From Azospirillum sp. 47_25 (GTDB lineage Bacteria > Pseudomonadota > Alphaproteobacteria > RF32 > CAG-239): a stretch of 64,000 nt of DNA. The translations under genes and the position numbers were made by a program. Of the stretch, positions 31,934 through 42,003 are shown in pieces. Below the pieces are notes generated by a model, which saw only the letters and a program-made list of their open reading frames with translations, was not told the origin of the DNA and made no database searches. Within the stretch, counting starts at the first letter, position 1; each line of letters opens with the position of its first letter. The stretch lies in contig MNTU01000017.1 in assembly GCA_001917125.1 (NCBI GenBank), positions 62,001 to 126,000 on the forward strand, read 5' to 3'.

Positions 31934-33922
31934 TTAAATATCCAAATCATCAACGAACTTGGCGCGTTCGATAATGAATTTAAAGCGGGTTTCAGGGTTT
32001 TTACCCATCAAACGCTCGACCTGGCGGCGGGTTTCAAAACACTCTTCTTTGCCCTCCTCGGTATTCGGGGTCGGAATAACCACGCGCAGAAGGGTGCGTT
32101 TATTCTTGTCCATGGTGGTTTCCTTCAGCTGAAGCGCGCTCATTTCACCCAATCCTTTGAAACGGCTGATATCCGGACGGGTATTGCCTTTGACTTCCCG
32201 TTTGAGAATCCGGTCTTTGTCTTCATCGTCAATCGCATAAAAGTTTTTATTGCCGACAACGATTTTGTAAAGCGGCGGAGTAGCGATATAAAGATGTCCG
32301 TTTTCAATCAGTTTCGGCATCTGCTGATAGAAAAAGGTCATCAGCAGAGAAGCGATATGCGCACCGTCAACATCCGCATCGGTCATAATGATGATCTTTT
32401 CGTAACGGAGATTTTCTTCCTTATAATTATCTTTAATCCCGCAGCCCAGAGCTTCAATCATATCTTTGATTTCCTGGTTCTGGGTGATTTTATCCAGCGA
32501 AGCGCTGGCAACGTTCAAAATTTTGCCTCGCAGCGGGAGAATCGCCTGCGTAAAACGGTCGCGCCCCTGTTTGGCCGAGCCGCCGGCAGAATCGCCCTCG
32601 ACGATAAAGATTTCCGTATTCTCCGCCGAAGCCTGCGAACAGTCGGCCAGCTTGCCGGGGAGACGCAGTTTTTTGGTCGGGGTTTTACGGTTTTGAATTT
32701 TTTCTTCTTTCTTCTTTTTGCGGCTTTCGGCGCGTTCAATCACATATTCCAGCAATGCGGTCGCATTTTCCTTATCGGAGCTCAGCCAGTGGTCAAAAGA
32801 ATCTTTGACTGCCTGTTCGACCAAACGAATCGCCTTGACGGAGGTCAGCTTATCTTTCGTCTGCCCTTGAAACTGCGGGTCGCGGATAAAGACCGAGAGC
32901 ATAACGCAGGCGTCGCTCAACAGATCTTCGGCAGTAACGGAAGCGGCTTTTTTGACATTGGCCATTTCGCCGTATTCTTTCAGACTGCGAATCAATGCCG
33001 CCCGGAATCCCATCTCATGGGTGCCGCCTTCAGGGGTGATAACCGTGTTGCAGTAAGAATAACAAAAGCCGTTTTCATCTTCCGGCCAGGTAATCGACCA
33101 TTCGACCCGTCCTTCGTCATTGGCCAAATCGGCATCGCCGGAAAAAGGCATACGATTGACGGTCGCACGGGCACCAAGCTGATAATTTAAGAAATCAAGC
33201 AGACCGTTGGGATAGTGCAATTCGGCTTCCAGCGGCGTTTGCTCGCCTTCGCTTAACACTTCCGGCGCACATTTCCAATTAATAAAAATACCCTTAAACA
33301 GAAAAGCTTTGGAACGGGCCATGCGGTAAACCCGGTTAGGGTTCAGCTGAGAATTGGAACCGAAAATCTCCGGATCAGGCAGAAAAGTAATCGAAGTGCC
33401 GCGACGGTTGGGCGCATTGCCGACCAACTCCAAAGCAGAAGTCGGTTTGCCCTTGGCATAAGTTTGGCGATAAAGCTTTTTATCGCGGGCGATTTCAACC
33501 ACCAGAGAGGAAGACAGAGCATTGACGACCGACAGGCCAACACCGTGCAAACCGCCGGAAACCTTGTAAGCACCGCCGCCGAACTTGCCGCCGGAGTGCA
33601 ACATGGTCAGAATGACTTCCAGCGCCGACATGTCGGGATACTTCGGATGCGGGTCAACCGGGATACCGCGGCCGTTATCGGTGATGGTGACGGAATAATC
33701 GGCATTCATCTTAACTTCGATACGGTTGGCATAGCCGGCAACGGCTTCATCCATGGAGTTATCCAGAATTTCGGCAACAAGATGGTGAAGTGCTTGAGCA
33801 TCCGTTCCGCCAATATACATACCGGGGCGGGCACGAACGGCCTCAAGCCCTTCCAAGACCTGAATGTCCTGTGCCGAATAAGTTTCCTGTTTCGGTGCTG
33901 TGCTTTCAAATAAATCTGACAT
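31934..33922 (-). CDS. parE: DNA topoisomerase IV subunit B
   Basis: ATPase subunit of the decatenating type II topoisomerase, 662 residues. The GHKL ATPase shows ILDNSMDEAVAGYA, TDNGRGIPVD and GGLHGVGLSVVNALS. The transducer domain follows. The TOPRIM domain has IFIVEGDSAGGSAKQGRDR, LPLRGKILNV and MTDADVDGAHI, ending with RFKGLGEM. SVTAEDLLSDACVMLSVFI and PQFQGQTKDKL separate it from GyrB in alphaproteobacterial fashion. The gene stands alone, divergent from rpsB across a 330-bp gap. Confidence 0.93.
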   Translation of the reverse strand: MSDLFESTAPKQETYSAQDIQVLEGLEAVRARPGMYIGGTDAQALHHLVAEILDNSMDEAVAGYANRIEVKMNADYSVTITDNGRGIPVDPHPKYPDMSALEVILTMLHSGGKFGGGAYKVSGGLHGVGLSVVNALSSSLVVEIARDKKLYRQTYAKGKPTSALELVGNAPNRRGTSITFLPDPEIFGSNSQLNPNRVYRMARSKAFLFKGIFINWKCAPEVLSEGEQTPLEAELHYPNGLLDFLNYQLGARATVNRMPFSGDADLANDEGRVEWSITWPEDENGFCYSYCNTVITPEGGTHEMGFRAALIRSLKEYGEMANVKKAASVTAEDLLSDACVMLSVFIRDPQFQGQTKDKLTSVKAIRLVEQAVKDSFDHWLSSDKENATALLEYVIERAESRKKKKEEKIQNRKTPTKKLRLPGKLADCSQASAENTEIFIVEGDSAGGSAKQGRDRFTQAILPLRGKILNVASASLDKITQNQEIKDMIEALGCGIKDNYKEENLRYEKIIIMTDADVDGAHIASLLMTFFYQQMPKLIENGHLYIATPPLYKIVVGNKNFYAIDDEDKDRILKREVKGNTRPDISRFKGLGEMSALQLKETTMDKNKRTLLRVVIPTPNTEEGKEECFETRRQVERLMGKNPETRFKFIIERAKFVDDLDI

Positions 33923-34252
33923 TTCTTACCTTTTAGCTAAAATTTATGCTGTAAAATAAGCTAAAACATCAAGATTTACAAGCCTTAAAAGCGAATCTGT
34001 CACAAAAAATCACCATGACTGAAATTCCACAGCCCAAAAGCAAAGCCGACGAATGCGGCCAAAATGAAAAAAAATGCTTGCAAATTAGGGAAACAGGGAT
34101 TAAAAGGAGCATGGAATTAATGGTAATTCCAATGTTTTAACAATAACACACACGCAGACATGGCGGGGAATCGCCTGATTTTTCGCTCCGGTGTCTTTAA
34201 GTTTGAAGACCGATAAGTCTGCGGAGGTTTAACCGGAAAAAGGATATAAAAT
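33923..34252. other. Intergenic region between parE and rpsB
   Basis: No coding frame is visible. The right third is the rpsB leader (see 34153-34223). The left part is AT-rich and holds GGAATTA/TAATTCC inverted copies near 34112-34130. Promoters for the divergent parE and rpsB must lie here, but none is clear enough to place. Confidence 0.5.
34153..34223 (+). promoter_or_regulatory. Structured rpsB leader, candidate S2 autoregulatory element
   Basis: CGCAGAC (34153-34159) and GTCTGCG (34217-34223) close a three-way junction that encloses hairpin GGCG/CGCC (34162-34175) and hairpin CCGGTGTCTT/AAGACCG (34188-34212, with a bulge). It lies 29 bases before the rpsB ATG. Many bacteria regulate rpsB-tsf through a leader bound by S2; this assignment is by position and shape only. 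Confidence 0.55.
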
Positions 34253-35056
34253 ATGACTCTTCCTACATTTACACTGCGCCAGATGGTAGAAGCCGGCGTT
34301 CACTTCGGTCACCACGCCCGTCGTTGGAATCCGAGCATGGCTCCGTATATTTACGGCAAAAAAGACAACATTCACATTATCGACCTGCAGAAAACTTATC
34401 CGATGCTGTACACTGCTTTGAATGCAGCGCGCGAAGTTGCTGCCCAGGGCGGTAAAATTCTGTTTGTCGGCACCAAAAGACAAGCTCAGGACCTGATCAA
34501 GGAAAATGCCGAACGCTGCGGCCAGTATTATGTAAATCACCGTTGGTTAGGCGGTATGCTGACTAACTGGAAAACCGTTTACAAATCAATTTCCCGTCTC
34601 GTTAAACTGAATGAGATGTTTGAGAAAAACGCATTTGACGGTTACACCAAAAAAGAAATGCAGAACATCAAAAAAGAACAGGAAAAATTAAATAAGGAAC
34701 TGGGCGGCATCATGAACATGGGCGGCCAGCCGGATATGCTGTTCGTTATTGATACGCCGAAAGAAGACCTGGCCATCAAAGAAGCCAAAAAACTGGGTAT
34801 CCCGGTTATCGGCATCTGCGATACCAACGCTAACCCCAATGAAGTTGACTTCCCGGTTCCGGGCAACGATGACGCTATCCGCGCTATTCAATTCTACTGC
34901 GAATTAGTGTCTTCCGCCGTTTTGGACGGTATGCAGGCTGAAATTGCAGCTCAGGGCGTTAAAGTCGAAGAAGCTGTTGAAAATATTGAAGCCAAACCGG
35001 CTAAAAAAAGAACTGCCAAAAAAGCTAAAGAGGAAGTTGAAGCCGTAGCCGAATAA
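34253..35056 (+). CDS. rpsB: 30S ribosomal protein S2
   Basis: A 267-residue S2 with typical segments LRQMVEAGVHFGHHARRWNP, ILFVGTKRQAQDLI, YYVNHRWLGGMLTNW, PDMLFVIDTPKEDLAIKEA and GICDTNANPNEVDFPVPGND. A Lys/Ala/Glu-rich tail follows residue 235. AAAAAGGAT precedes the ATG. It is followed by tsf, the standard pair. Confidence 0.97.
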   Translation: MTLPTFTLRQMVEAGVHFGHHARRWNPSMAPYIYGKKDNIHIIDLQKTYPMLYTALNAAREVAAQGGKILFVGTKRQAQDLIKENAERCGQYYVNHRWLGGMLTNWKTVYKSISRLVKLNEMFEKNAFDGYTKKEMQNIKKEQEKLNKELGGIMNMGGQPDMLFVIDTPKEDLAIKEAKKLGIPVIGICDTNANPNEVDFPVPGNDDAIRAIQFYCELVSSAVLDGMQAEIAAQGVKVEEAVENIEAKPAKKRTAKKAKEEVEAVAE

Positions 35057-35153
35057 TTTTTTTAGCTTAGCTTCAAGCAAACTTTCGCGGCGGTACTTTA
35101 TTCGTAAAGATATCGCCGCATTGGTTTAAAAATTTCACAAGAGGAAAAATTAA

Positions 35154-36080
35154 ATGACAAATGTTACTGCCGCTATGGTCAAAGAACTGAGAGAAACAAC
35201 AAGTGCCGGCATGCTGGACTGCAAAAAAGCCCTGACCGAAACTAACGGGGATATGGAACAGGCCATTGACTGGCTGCGCAAAAAAGGTTTGGCCAGCGCA
35301 GCTAAAAAAGCCAGCCGTATCGCTGCCGAAGGCTTGGTTGCCGTTGCGGTTGACGGAAACAAGGGCGCGGTTGTCGAAGTAAACTCCGAAACCGACTTTG
35401 TTGCCAAAAACGAAATCTTTCAGGAATATGTTGAAGATGCCGCTCAGGTTGCTTTGATGTATAAAGGCGAAGTCTGCGACATGAAAACTTTCCAGTGCCC
35501 GAAAGTTCACAAGTCTTTTGAAGAACGTCTGACCGACATGATTGCCAAAATCGGTGAAAATATGAATCTGCGCCGCGCTAAAATGATTGAAGTCAAAGAC
35601 GGCGTCGTTGCATCTTATATTCACAATGCGGCTCGTCCGAATGTCGGCAAAATCGGTGTTCTGGTTGCGTTGGAATCAACCGGCGACAAAACCAAACTGG
35701 CCGAACTGGGCAAACATATTGCCATGCATGTTGCCGCTTCCGCTCCGCAATTTCTGGATATTGCCAGTGTTGATCCGGCAGCGGTTGAACATGAAAAATC
35801 AATCTTTGCCGAACAGGCCAAAGCTTCCGGCAAACCGGCAAACATCATTGAAAAAATGGTTGAAGGCCGCGTTAAAAAATATTATGATGAAGTTGTTCTG
35901 GAAGAACAGGCTTATATTATGGATCCGGACAAGAAAGTTAAAGACGTTATTGCCGAAGCCGCCAAAGAGCTTGGCACAGACATCAAACTGAAAGAATTTG
36001 TCTGCTTCCGTTTGGGTGAAGGCCTGCAGAAAAAAGAAGAAGATTTTGCCGCCGAGGTTGCTGCTCAGCTGAGCAAATAA
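35154..36080 (+). CDS. tsf: Elongation factor Ts
   Basis: Nucleotide-exchange factor for EF-Tu, 308 residues. The N-terminal UBA-like part has VKELRETTSAGMLDCKKAL and ENGDMEQAIDWLRKKGLASA-like sequence, and the core has EVNSETDFVAKN, which contacts EF-Tu, plus IEKMVEGRVKKYYDEVVLEEQ. AGAGGAAAAATTAA lies before the ATG. It is second in the rpsB-tsf operon. Confidence 0.97.
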   Translation: MTNVTAAMVKELRETTSAGMLDCKKALTETNGDMEQAIDWLRKKGLASAAKKASRIAAEGLVAVAVDGNKGAVVEVNSETDFVAKNEIFQEYVEDAAQVALMYKGEVCDMKTFQCPKVHKSFEERLTDMIAKIGENMNLRRAKMIEVKDGVVASYIHNAARPNVGKIGVLVALESTGDKTKLAELGKHIAMHVAASAPQFLDIASVDPAAVEHEKSIFAEQAKASGKPANIIEKMVEGRVKKYYDEVVLEEQAYIMDPDKKVKDVIAEAAKELGTDIKLKEFVCFRLGEGLQKKEEDFAAEVAAQLSK

Positions 36081-36094
36081 TCTTTGTAATTGCT

Positions 36095-36125
36095 AAAAAA
36101 AACCGTCCGGAAGGGCGGTTTTTTT
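36095..36125 (+). terminator. tsf terminator
   Basis: AAACCGTCC and GGGCGGTTT pair (one wobble) around GGAA and end in a T run. Confidence 0.92.
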
Positions 36126-36140
36126 GTTTATTAAATATCT

Positions 36141-36162
36141 AAACCCCGGATTGCCGGGGTTT
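36141..36162 (-). terminator. dnaJ terminator
   Basis: AAACCCCGG and CCGGGGTTT form a perfect 9-bp stem around four bases just after dnaJ on the minus strand. The T run is weak. Confidence 0.65.
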
Positions 36163-36174
36163 GAGGATTAAAAA

Positions 36175-37329
36175 TCAGGCGACGGATTTAAACAGGTCTT
36201 TAATCCGGTCAAGAAAACCTTTGGATTCCGGCTGGCAGCTATCGTCTTTGCTGATGGCGCGGAATTCTTCCAGCAGTTCCTTTTGGCGGGCTGACAGATT
36301 AACCGGCGTCTCAACCCGGAATTTGACAAACAAATCGCCGCGGCGTTTGGAGCGCAGGATTGTCATTCCTTCGTCCTGAATTTTAATCTGCTGGTCAGAC
36401 TGGGTACCGGCTTTGATTTCAAGTTCGATTTTTTCACCGTCGATACTCGGAATCTCTATTTTTCCGCCCAGGGCGGCACAAGCCATAGAAACCGGAACCC
36501 GGGTATAAAGATTGGCTCCTTCGCGGCTGTAGAGTTTATGCGGTTTTACGGTAATAAAGACATACAAATCGCCGTTTTGTCCGCCATGAAGTCCCGGCTC
36601 TCCTTCCCCGGCAATTCGCATCCGGGTATCACTTTCCACGCCGGCGGGAATTTTGACTTTCAAAACCTTTTCTTTATGCAGGACACCCTCGCCGCCGCAT
36701 TTTTTGCATTTGTCTTTAACTATCCGACCGCGGCCTTTGCAATTCGGGCAGGTCTGTTCAACAATAAAAAAGCCGCCCTGGCGCATCTGCACTTTGCCAT
36801 GGCCGTGGCAAGTCGGGCATACCGGCGGTTCTTTGCCGTCTGCCGTACCGAAACCGCGGCAGTCTTCGCAAACAACCGACGAAGGGATGGAAATCTCTTT
36901 TTCGACGCCGCTGAAAGCTTCTTCCAGCGTGATTTCCAGATTATAGCGGACATCCGCCCCGTGCCGGGCATAAGACCCACTGCTGCCGCGCTGCTGACCG
37001 CCGCCCATAAATTCGGAAAAAATATCAGAGAAAATATCGGAGAAACCGCCGCTGCCGAAATTAAACTCAAAGCCGCCGAACGGATTGCCGCCGCCCATGC
37101 CGGAGGCAAAAGCCTGATGCCCGTACCGGTCATAAGCCGCACGTTTCTGCTCGTCTTTCAAAACATCATAAGCTTCATTAATTTCCTTGAATTTGGCTTC
37201 AGCTTCCTTATTGCCCGGGTTCCGGTCAGGATGATATTTCATGGCCAGGCGGCGATATGATTTTTTAATTTCATCGCCGTTGGCGTCACGGCTGACTTCC
37301 AGTAATTCGTAATAGTCTTTTTCGGTCAT
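36175..37329 (-). CDS. dnaJ: Chaperone DnaJ
   Basis: Class I Hsp40 partner of DnaK, 384 residues. J domain with HPD ([10 protein letters not shown]), Gly/Phe linker with [14 protein letters not shown], and a zinc-finger region with four Cys pairs ([32 protein letters not shown]), then the C-terminal substrate domains. dnaK lies 5 kb away on the other strand, not next to it. A likely promoter lies at 37383-37411. Confidence 0.96.
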   Translation of the reverse strand: MTEKDYYELLEVSRDANGDEIKKSYRRLAMKYHPDRNPGNKEAEAKFKEINEAYDVLKDEQKRAAYDRYGHQAFASGMGGGNPFGGFEFNFGSGGFSDIFSDIFSEFMGGGQQRGSSGSYARHGADVRYNLEITLEEAFSGVEKEISIPSSVVCEDCRGFGTADGKEPPVCPTCHGHGKVQMRQGGFFIVEQTCPNCKGRGRIVKDKCKKCGGEGVLHKEKVLKVKIPAGVESDTRMRIAGEGEPGLHGGQNGDLYVFITVKPHKLYSREGANLYTRVPVSMACAALGGKIEIPSIDGEKIELEIKAGTQSDQQIKIQDEGMTILRSKRRGDLFVKFRVETPVNLSARQKELLEEFRAISKDDSCQPESKGFLDRIKDLFKSVA

Positions 37330-37382
37330 TTTTCTTCTGCCGTTTTTTTTGTGAACGTAATGTTTTTTACTTATTTAGAGGC

Positions 37383-37411
37383 TTTATAAAGAAAAAGCAA
37401 GCCTTTGACAA
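37383..37411 (-). promoter_or_regulatory. Putative dnaJ promoter
   Basis: On the minus strand TTGTCA, a 17-bp spacer and TATAAA match the housekeeping pattern; CTTG at the -35 may allow additional sigma-32 use. Confidence 0.6.
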
Positions 37412-37541
37412 GCCAGTAAATAAAAATTAAACATTTTTCCCTACAATTACAATATGTTTCACCTGTTTTAGACAAAATTATATTGCAAAGAGACAAAAAA
37501 TGTGTTATTTTTTTATAAAATAACCTTTCGGGAGAAAAATG

Positions 37542-40349
37542 ATGGCTGAGAACAAAACATCCAAGAACATGGAAATATTTGCCAAATATCTGGAAGACAA
37601 TCAGGAGGTTGCTCAGAGATATGCGGCAATGACCCCGGCAGAAAAGAAAGAATTTGAAGAAAACTTTTTTAAACAGGCACGCGTTGAACGCTTAAATCAG
37701 CTTAACCGCGGACGCAATTCCGACGAATGGCAGCTGACGCTTGACAATATCAACATGAACGTTTTGACGGCCATGAACAAAGCACCGGCCAATCTGGCAA
37801 AAATGCCGCCGCAGAAACGCCGGGACACCATAGATACGATTTTAGACAGCTTTACTCCCGAAGAAAACAGCCAGTTTCTCACGCTCAGCAATCAGGCCAA
37901 AAAACAGCTTTTGGAAAACTTTCCGCCCAAAAAACTGGTTGCCACGGCACAAAAACTGGAAGAACTTATCAGCCAGACCGATAATGCCGCTACCAAGCAG
38001 GCTCTGACTTCTCAATTTAATATGGTCAATGAAGAAATTGCTCTGACCATCAATGAAATAGCTTCAGGCAAAATCGTTATAGACCAGACCAACATTGCCG
38101 ACGTTTATGACGGTGTCAATCTCATGCTTGATTATGCCGATAAAAAGGCACCCAACGGCCAGCCGACACCTCTTACCGCCGGAATCCGCAGAGATATTCT
38201 GGAACCGCAAATCGCCATTTATGACGAGGCTCACGGCCTGAAAGACTTAACACCGGCAGATTTAGCCAAAGTCGAGCTGAATTACAAAAAAGCATCAAAA
38301 ATGGCGGATAAACTGCCGTTAGACCCCAATATCGCCACCGTATTGGGCAATTTGGAATTTATGGATGCCGACGGCAAACCGGAAAAAGACCAAAAAGCCC
38401 AGCAGGCTCTGCTGGTTGAAACAATCAAAGCCGAAGCCGCCCGTAATTTGGCGGGCAGCAAAGCCGACATCACCGAAGACATGGTCAGCGCCGAAGTTGC
38501 CAAAGTGGCCGCCACGCGCATCGGCGCCTTGGTTATGGGCAGCGAATTTGCCATGGCGCAAAATCAGGCTCAGGCACAGGCTGCGTTAACCGGACTGCTG
38601 AACGGTCAGAAATATCAGGTTTCCAACAGCGGTTTTATCGGCTATAACGCCGAATATACCAACAGCTCAATGGGCTATATGGATCGTTTGGCTAAGAAAA
38701 TCGGCAATACCGCTCCGGTTTTGGGACAGATGTATAAACGGGTGAAAAAATTTGATAAGGCCTGTATCGAGCGTTTTGACCCGGCCTATTCCCAGACGAA
38801 AAAATTAACCAAAGTTATGCGCAGCAACTGTTTGCGCTCGGCACCGATGGCAGCGTTGGGTATGACGCTGACCCATGTTCAGCCTTACGGCGCCATGGTG
38901 ATGGCCGGCGTTTGTGCCGGCTATGCGGCAGTCCGCCTGATCAAAAGTTACAGAAAAGCCAGCAAAGAGGCTAAAGCCCGGGGTGAAAAATTCGGCTTTA
39001 TGGGCTTTATGAAGAAACACGGCATCGACGTTGCCATTACCGCCATTTCCGCAACCGGAACGGCTTTGGGCATGCCTTGGCTGGGCAAAGCGGCAATGGG
39101 ACTGAATGCCGGACGCACCGCCGTGAAAACCTTTATGGAAAAGCGCAAGGAAGGCGACAAATTCTGGAAAGCGGCAGGGAAAGCCGCCGCGGCCGCTTCG
39201 GTAACCGCGGTTACGACTTACGCCGCCGCCTCGATTACCAGCCACGCTTTGCAGGCGACCGGGTTCGGTTCTTGGCTGGATAACCAGTTCGGCCGCACTA
39301 TTGAAACCGGCGAATGGGTACAGGATAAGGAAGCGCATAAATCTTTCAGTTACAGCGAGAAAGACATTCAAAGCGCCGAAAAATTCAACGAAACGCCCAG
39401 CCGCCATTTTGAATATGTCGGCAAAGGACATACCGTTGCTGATTACAACAATCCGGACAATTACGAAAACCGTGCCTGGTACAGCGAAGAACAGCATGAA
39501 GCGGCAACCCGTTCTATCCGAGAGCAAATGACCAAACAGGGCTGGGAAGAAGGCAGCGAAGAAGTTATGCTGAAAAAACTGGCTTCTTTCACCCGTGAAT
39601 ATGCCAATCCGGATCATCCGCTCAATGACGGTTCGGGACGCACGGTAGGCGAGGCATTTACCTGCAAGGACGGCAACTATTCGGTTAATCCGCAGCAGCT
39701 GCTGGACAAAGTTCTGGCCGGCGAGCCGATGAACGCCACCGACGGCCGCCTGCTGCATAATCTGCAATTTGCCTCCAGCCCGCAGGGGCATGCCCTGGTT
39801 GACGTCGGGATTAAACCGGAAGAGCTTTATTCTTACGATACCGGCAAACCGCACGGCGTCATTATTGACGAAAAAGCCGGCAGCGGCCATTGGGAAACCA
39901 AAGAAGTGACCATTCCTGCCGAACCGGGCGTGTTTGTTCCGGCTATTCCTTATGACGAACAGTATCAGGCGCAGATGCTGAAACTGAACGAACGCGTCGG
40001 CGCCCGCGGCCATTTCTGGGCAACGGTGAACAAAGTAATTGTTCCGCCGCAGGATAAACTTCCTTCTCAGGGTAAAGTTTCGGGCGGAACCGATTTGCCG
40101 CCGCAAGACAAAACACCGGGTCGGACCGTACCGCCGCAGCAAGGTCAGGTTCCGCCGACGACATCACTTGGCGAGCGTCTCGGCAACGGCATTTATGAAC
40201 CGGTTATCGACGGTGTCAATCCGGAAGCATCCAAAGATGCCCTGGCGGTCGAATTCGGGCCGAACTACGAAAACAAGCCCGGCAAAAAACCGGTTAAAGG
40301 CATTTTCTCAAAAATGATCGAACGCTTTAAAGGCGGACACAACAAATAA
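37542..40349 (+). CDS. Large protein of unknown function with hydrophobic centre (935 aa)
   Basis: Two ATG codons open the frame (37539 and 37542); GGGAG lies 7-10 bases before. There is no signal peptide. Residues 1-400 are helical and charged. About 430-600 holds three to four Ala/Gly-rich hydrophobic segments (MAALGMTLTHVQPYGAMVMA, VAITAISATGTALGMPWLG, AAAASVTAVTTYAAASI). About 610-840 is soluble, and the end is Pro/Gln-rich. This layout recalls effector-like or membrane-inserting proteins, but no family is recognised. Confidence 0.7.
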   Translation: MAENKTSKNMEIFAKYLEDNQEVAQRYAAMTPAEKKEFEENFFKQARVERLNQLNRGRNSDEWQLTLDNINMNVLTAMNKAPANLAKMPPQKRRDTIDTILDSFTPEENSQFLTLSNQAKKQLLENFPPKKLVATAQKLEELISQTDNAATKQALTSQFNMVNEEIALTINEIASGKIVIDQTNIADVYDGVNLMLDYADKKAPNGQPTPLTAGIRRDILEPQIAIYDEAHGLKDLTPADLAKVELNYKKASKMADKLPLDPNIATVLGNLEFMDADGKPEKDQKAQQALLVETIKAEAARNLAGSKADITEDMVSAEVAKVAATRIGALVMGSEFAMAQNQAQAQAALTGLLNGQKYQVSNSGFIGYNAEYTNSSMGYMDRLAKKIGNTAPVLGQMYKRVKKFDKACIERFDPAYSQTKKLTKVMRSNCLRSAPMAALGMTLTHVQPYGAMVMAGVCAGYAAVRLIKSYRKASKEAKARGEKFGFMGFMKKHGIDVAITAISATGTALGMPWLGKAAMGLNAGRTAVKTFMEKRKEGDKFWKAAGKAAAAASVTAVTTYAAASITSHALQATGFGSWLDNQFGRTIETGEWVQDKEAHKSFSYSEKDIQSAEKFNETPSRHFEYVGKGHTVADYNNPDNYENRAWYSEEQHEAATRSIREQMTKQGWEEGSEEVMLKKLASFTREYANPDHPLNDGSGRTVGEAFTCKDGNYSVNPQQLLDKVLAGEPMNATDGRLLHNLQFASSPQGHALVDVGIKPEELYSYDTGKPHGVIIDEKAGSGHWETKEVTIPAEPGVFVPAIPYDEQYQAQMLKLNERVGARGHFWATVNKVIVPPQDKLPSQGKVSGGTDLPPQDKTPGRTVPPQQGQVPPTTSLGERLGNGIYEPVIDGVNPEASKDALAVEFGPNYENKPGKKPVKGIFSKMIERFKGGHNK

Positions 40350-40351
40350 AG

Positions 40352-40384
40352 AAAAAACCGGAGGTTCTGTCTCCGGTTTTTTTT
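40352..40384 (+). terminator. Terminator after the 935-residue protein gene
   Basis: AAAAAACCGGAG and CTCCGGTTTTTT pair around GTTCTGT with a T run. Confidence 0.92.
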
Positions 40385-40457
40385 GCGTTTTAACCAAACA
40401 TAAACTACAATGGCCTTATATTAAAAAAATAATCTGTTTTTTAATAAAGGGTATGGC

Positions 40458-41957
40458 ATGCTGAGCTTAAAACATCTTCCGGTCAGTTCTTTTAATGAAA
40501 ATCTGGCTTATCTGCACAAAGACTGTGTCGCTTACAAAGTGGATGACATCAATGCCCTGACAAAAATAGAAATTCACGGAGGGGTTAAAACCGTTTATGC
40601 CTTTTTGCAGGTGGTTGACGACGCCAAGCTGGTCAAACCGACCGAGATTGCCCTGAATAACGAGGCTTTTGAACAAATCAACCTGCCGGAGGGTGCCAAT
40701 ATCTCCATTTCGCTGTCAACTCCGCCGCCGAGCCTGGCTTCGGTCAAACGTAAAATTGCCGGCAATATTTTAAGCTCCGGCGAATACAGTTCAATCATCA
40801 ACGATATTACCGCACGGCGCTATTCCAATATGGACATCGCTTCTTTTCTGGTAGCCAGCGGCTCGTTCATGAGTGCGCCGGAAGTTTTGGCTCTGACGGA
40901 AGCTCTGGTCGGCGACAACGTCTTTCACTGGGACAATGAGGGAATTGTGGTTGACCACCATTGTCTGGGCGGAGTCCCCGGCAACAAAACCGATATTATC
41001 ATTACGGCGATTGTCGGCGCTTACGGTCTGCCGATGCCCAAAACATCCGCCCGTTCGCTGACCTCCTGTGCCGGCGTGGCCGACACGATGAGCGTGCTGG
41101 CCAACGTTGATCTGGACGACCGGACTTTTCGCAGCCTGGTGAAAGAAAACCGGGCGGCAATCGCCTGTTATGACGGATTGAACATCGCCGAAGCCAGCAA
41201 GCTGATTTCTTCGGTTGAGCGGCAAATCGGCCTGATTCAGCAGGAGCATATCGCTTCCTCGATTTTGGCAATCAAGCTGGCAGCCGGTGTGACCCACCTG
41301 CTGATTGACATTCCGGTCGGCCCGAAATCACGCATTAAGAGCACCAATGAAGCCATGCGCCTGCGGAAACTGATTGAATATGTGGGCGATATGCTGTCAA
41401 TGGAAATTGACGTGGTGATTACCGACGGCAGCGAGCCGATCGGCAATGGCGTCGGGGCGGTGCTGGAAGCGCGGGACGTAATGAAAGTTCTGCGCAACAA
41501 AGAAGACGCGCCGCAGGATTTGCTGGAAAAATCTCTTTTTCTGGCCGGGCGCCTGCTGGAATTTGACCCTAAACTGCGCGGCGGACAAGGATATCACGTT
41601 GCCAAAGAGATTCTGACTTCCGGCCGCGCGCTGGAAGTGATGAACCGGATTATTCATGCTCAAGGAAAAGCTCCGCAGCCGCAGCTCGGACATCTGACCC
41701 GGGACATCATCTCCAACGTAAGCGGCGTGGTGGAAGCAATTGACAATTCCCGCATCAACAAAATCGGCGTTTGGGCCGGTGCCGGGCAATATCCGGGGGC
41801 CGGGCTGGATTTGCTCAAAAAAGTGGGCGATCCGGTGGAACAGGGTGAAACCCTTTACCGCATTCATTCCTGCAACTCAACCGATTTTGCTTTTGCCAAC
41901 TCGGTAGTGGACGGTTATACCGGCTACGAAATTTCCGGCCGGCAGAGCAATTATTAA
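40458..41957 (+). CDS. Thymidine phosphorylase-family enzyme (AMP phosphorylase-like long form)
   Basis: Nucleoside or nucleotide phosphorylase of 499 residues, longer than ordinary DeoA because of an extra N-terminal domain (about 1-95), as in archaeal AMP phosphorylases and the proteobacterial type 2 group. The core has DITARRYSNMDIASFL, HHCLGGVPGNKTDIIITAIV, KTSARSLTSCAGVADTMSVL, KSRIKSTNEAMRLR and EPIGNGVGAVLEARDVM. The phosphate and pyrimidine sites look intact. Whether it acts on thymidine or AMP cannot be told here. Confidence 0.85.
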   Translation: MLSLKHLPVSSFNENLAYLHKDCVAYKVDDINALTKIEIHGGVKTVYAFLQVVDDAKLVKPTEIALNNEAFEQINLPEGANISISLSTPPPSLASVKRKIAGNILSSGEYSSIINDITARRYSNMDIASFLVASGSFMSAPEVLALTEALVGDNVFHWDNEGIVVDHHCLGGVPGNKTDIIITAIVGAYGLPMPKTSARSLTSCAGVADTMSVLANVDLDDRTFRSLVKENRAAIACYDGLNIAEASKLISSVERQIGLIQQEHIASSILAIKLAAGVTHLLIDIPVGPKSRIKSTNEAMRLRKLIEYVGDMLSMEIDVVITDGSEPIGNGVGAVLEARDVMKVLRNKEDAPQDLLEKSLFLAGRLLEFDPKLRGGQGYHVAKEILTSGRALEVMNRIIHAQGKAPQPQLGHLTRDIISNVSGVVEAIDNSRINKIGVWAGAGQYPGAGLDLLKKVGDPVEQGETLYRIHSCNSTDFAFANSVVDGYTGYEISGRQSNY

Positions 41958-42003
41958 GCTCTTTTTCCGAGGGTAAAAATTTTTCAAAAAAGTTATTTCA
42001 AGT

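Noticed and set aside
31928..33190. 420-residue plus-strand frame
   Set aside because: Antisense shadow of parE.
38805..40142. 445-residue minus-strand frame
   Set aside because: Opposite the 935-residue gene; Arg/Phe-rich shadow composition and no start signals.
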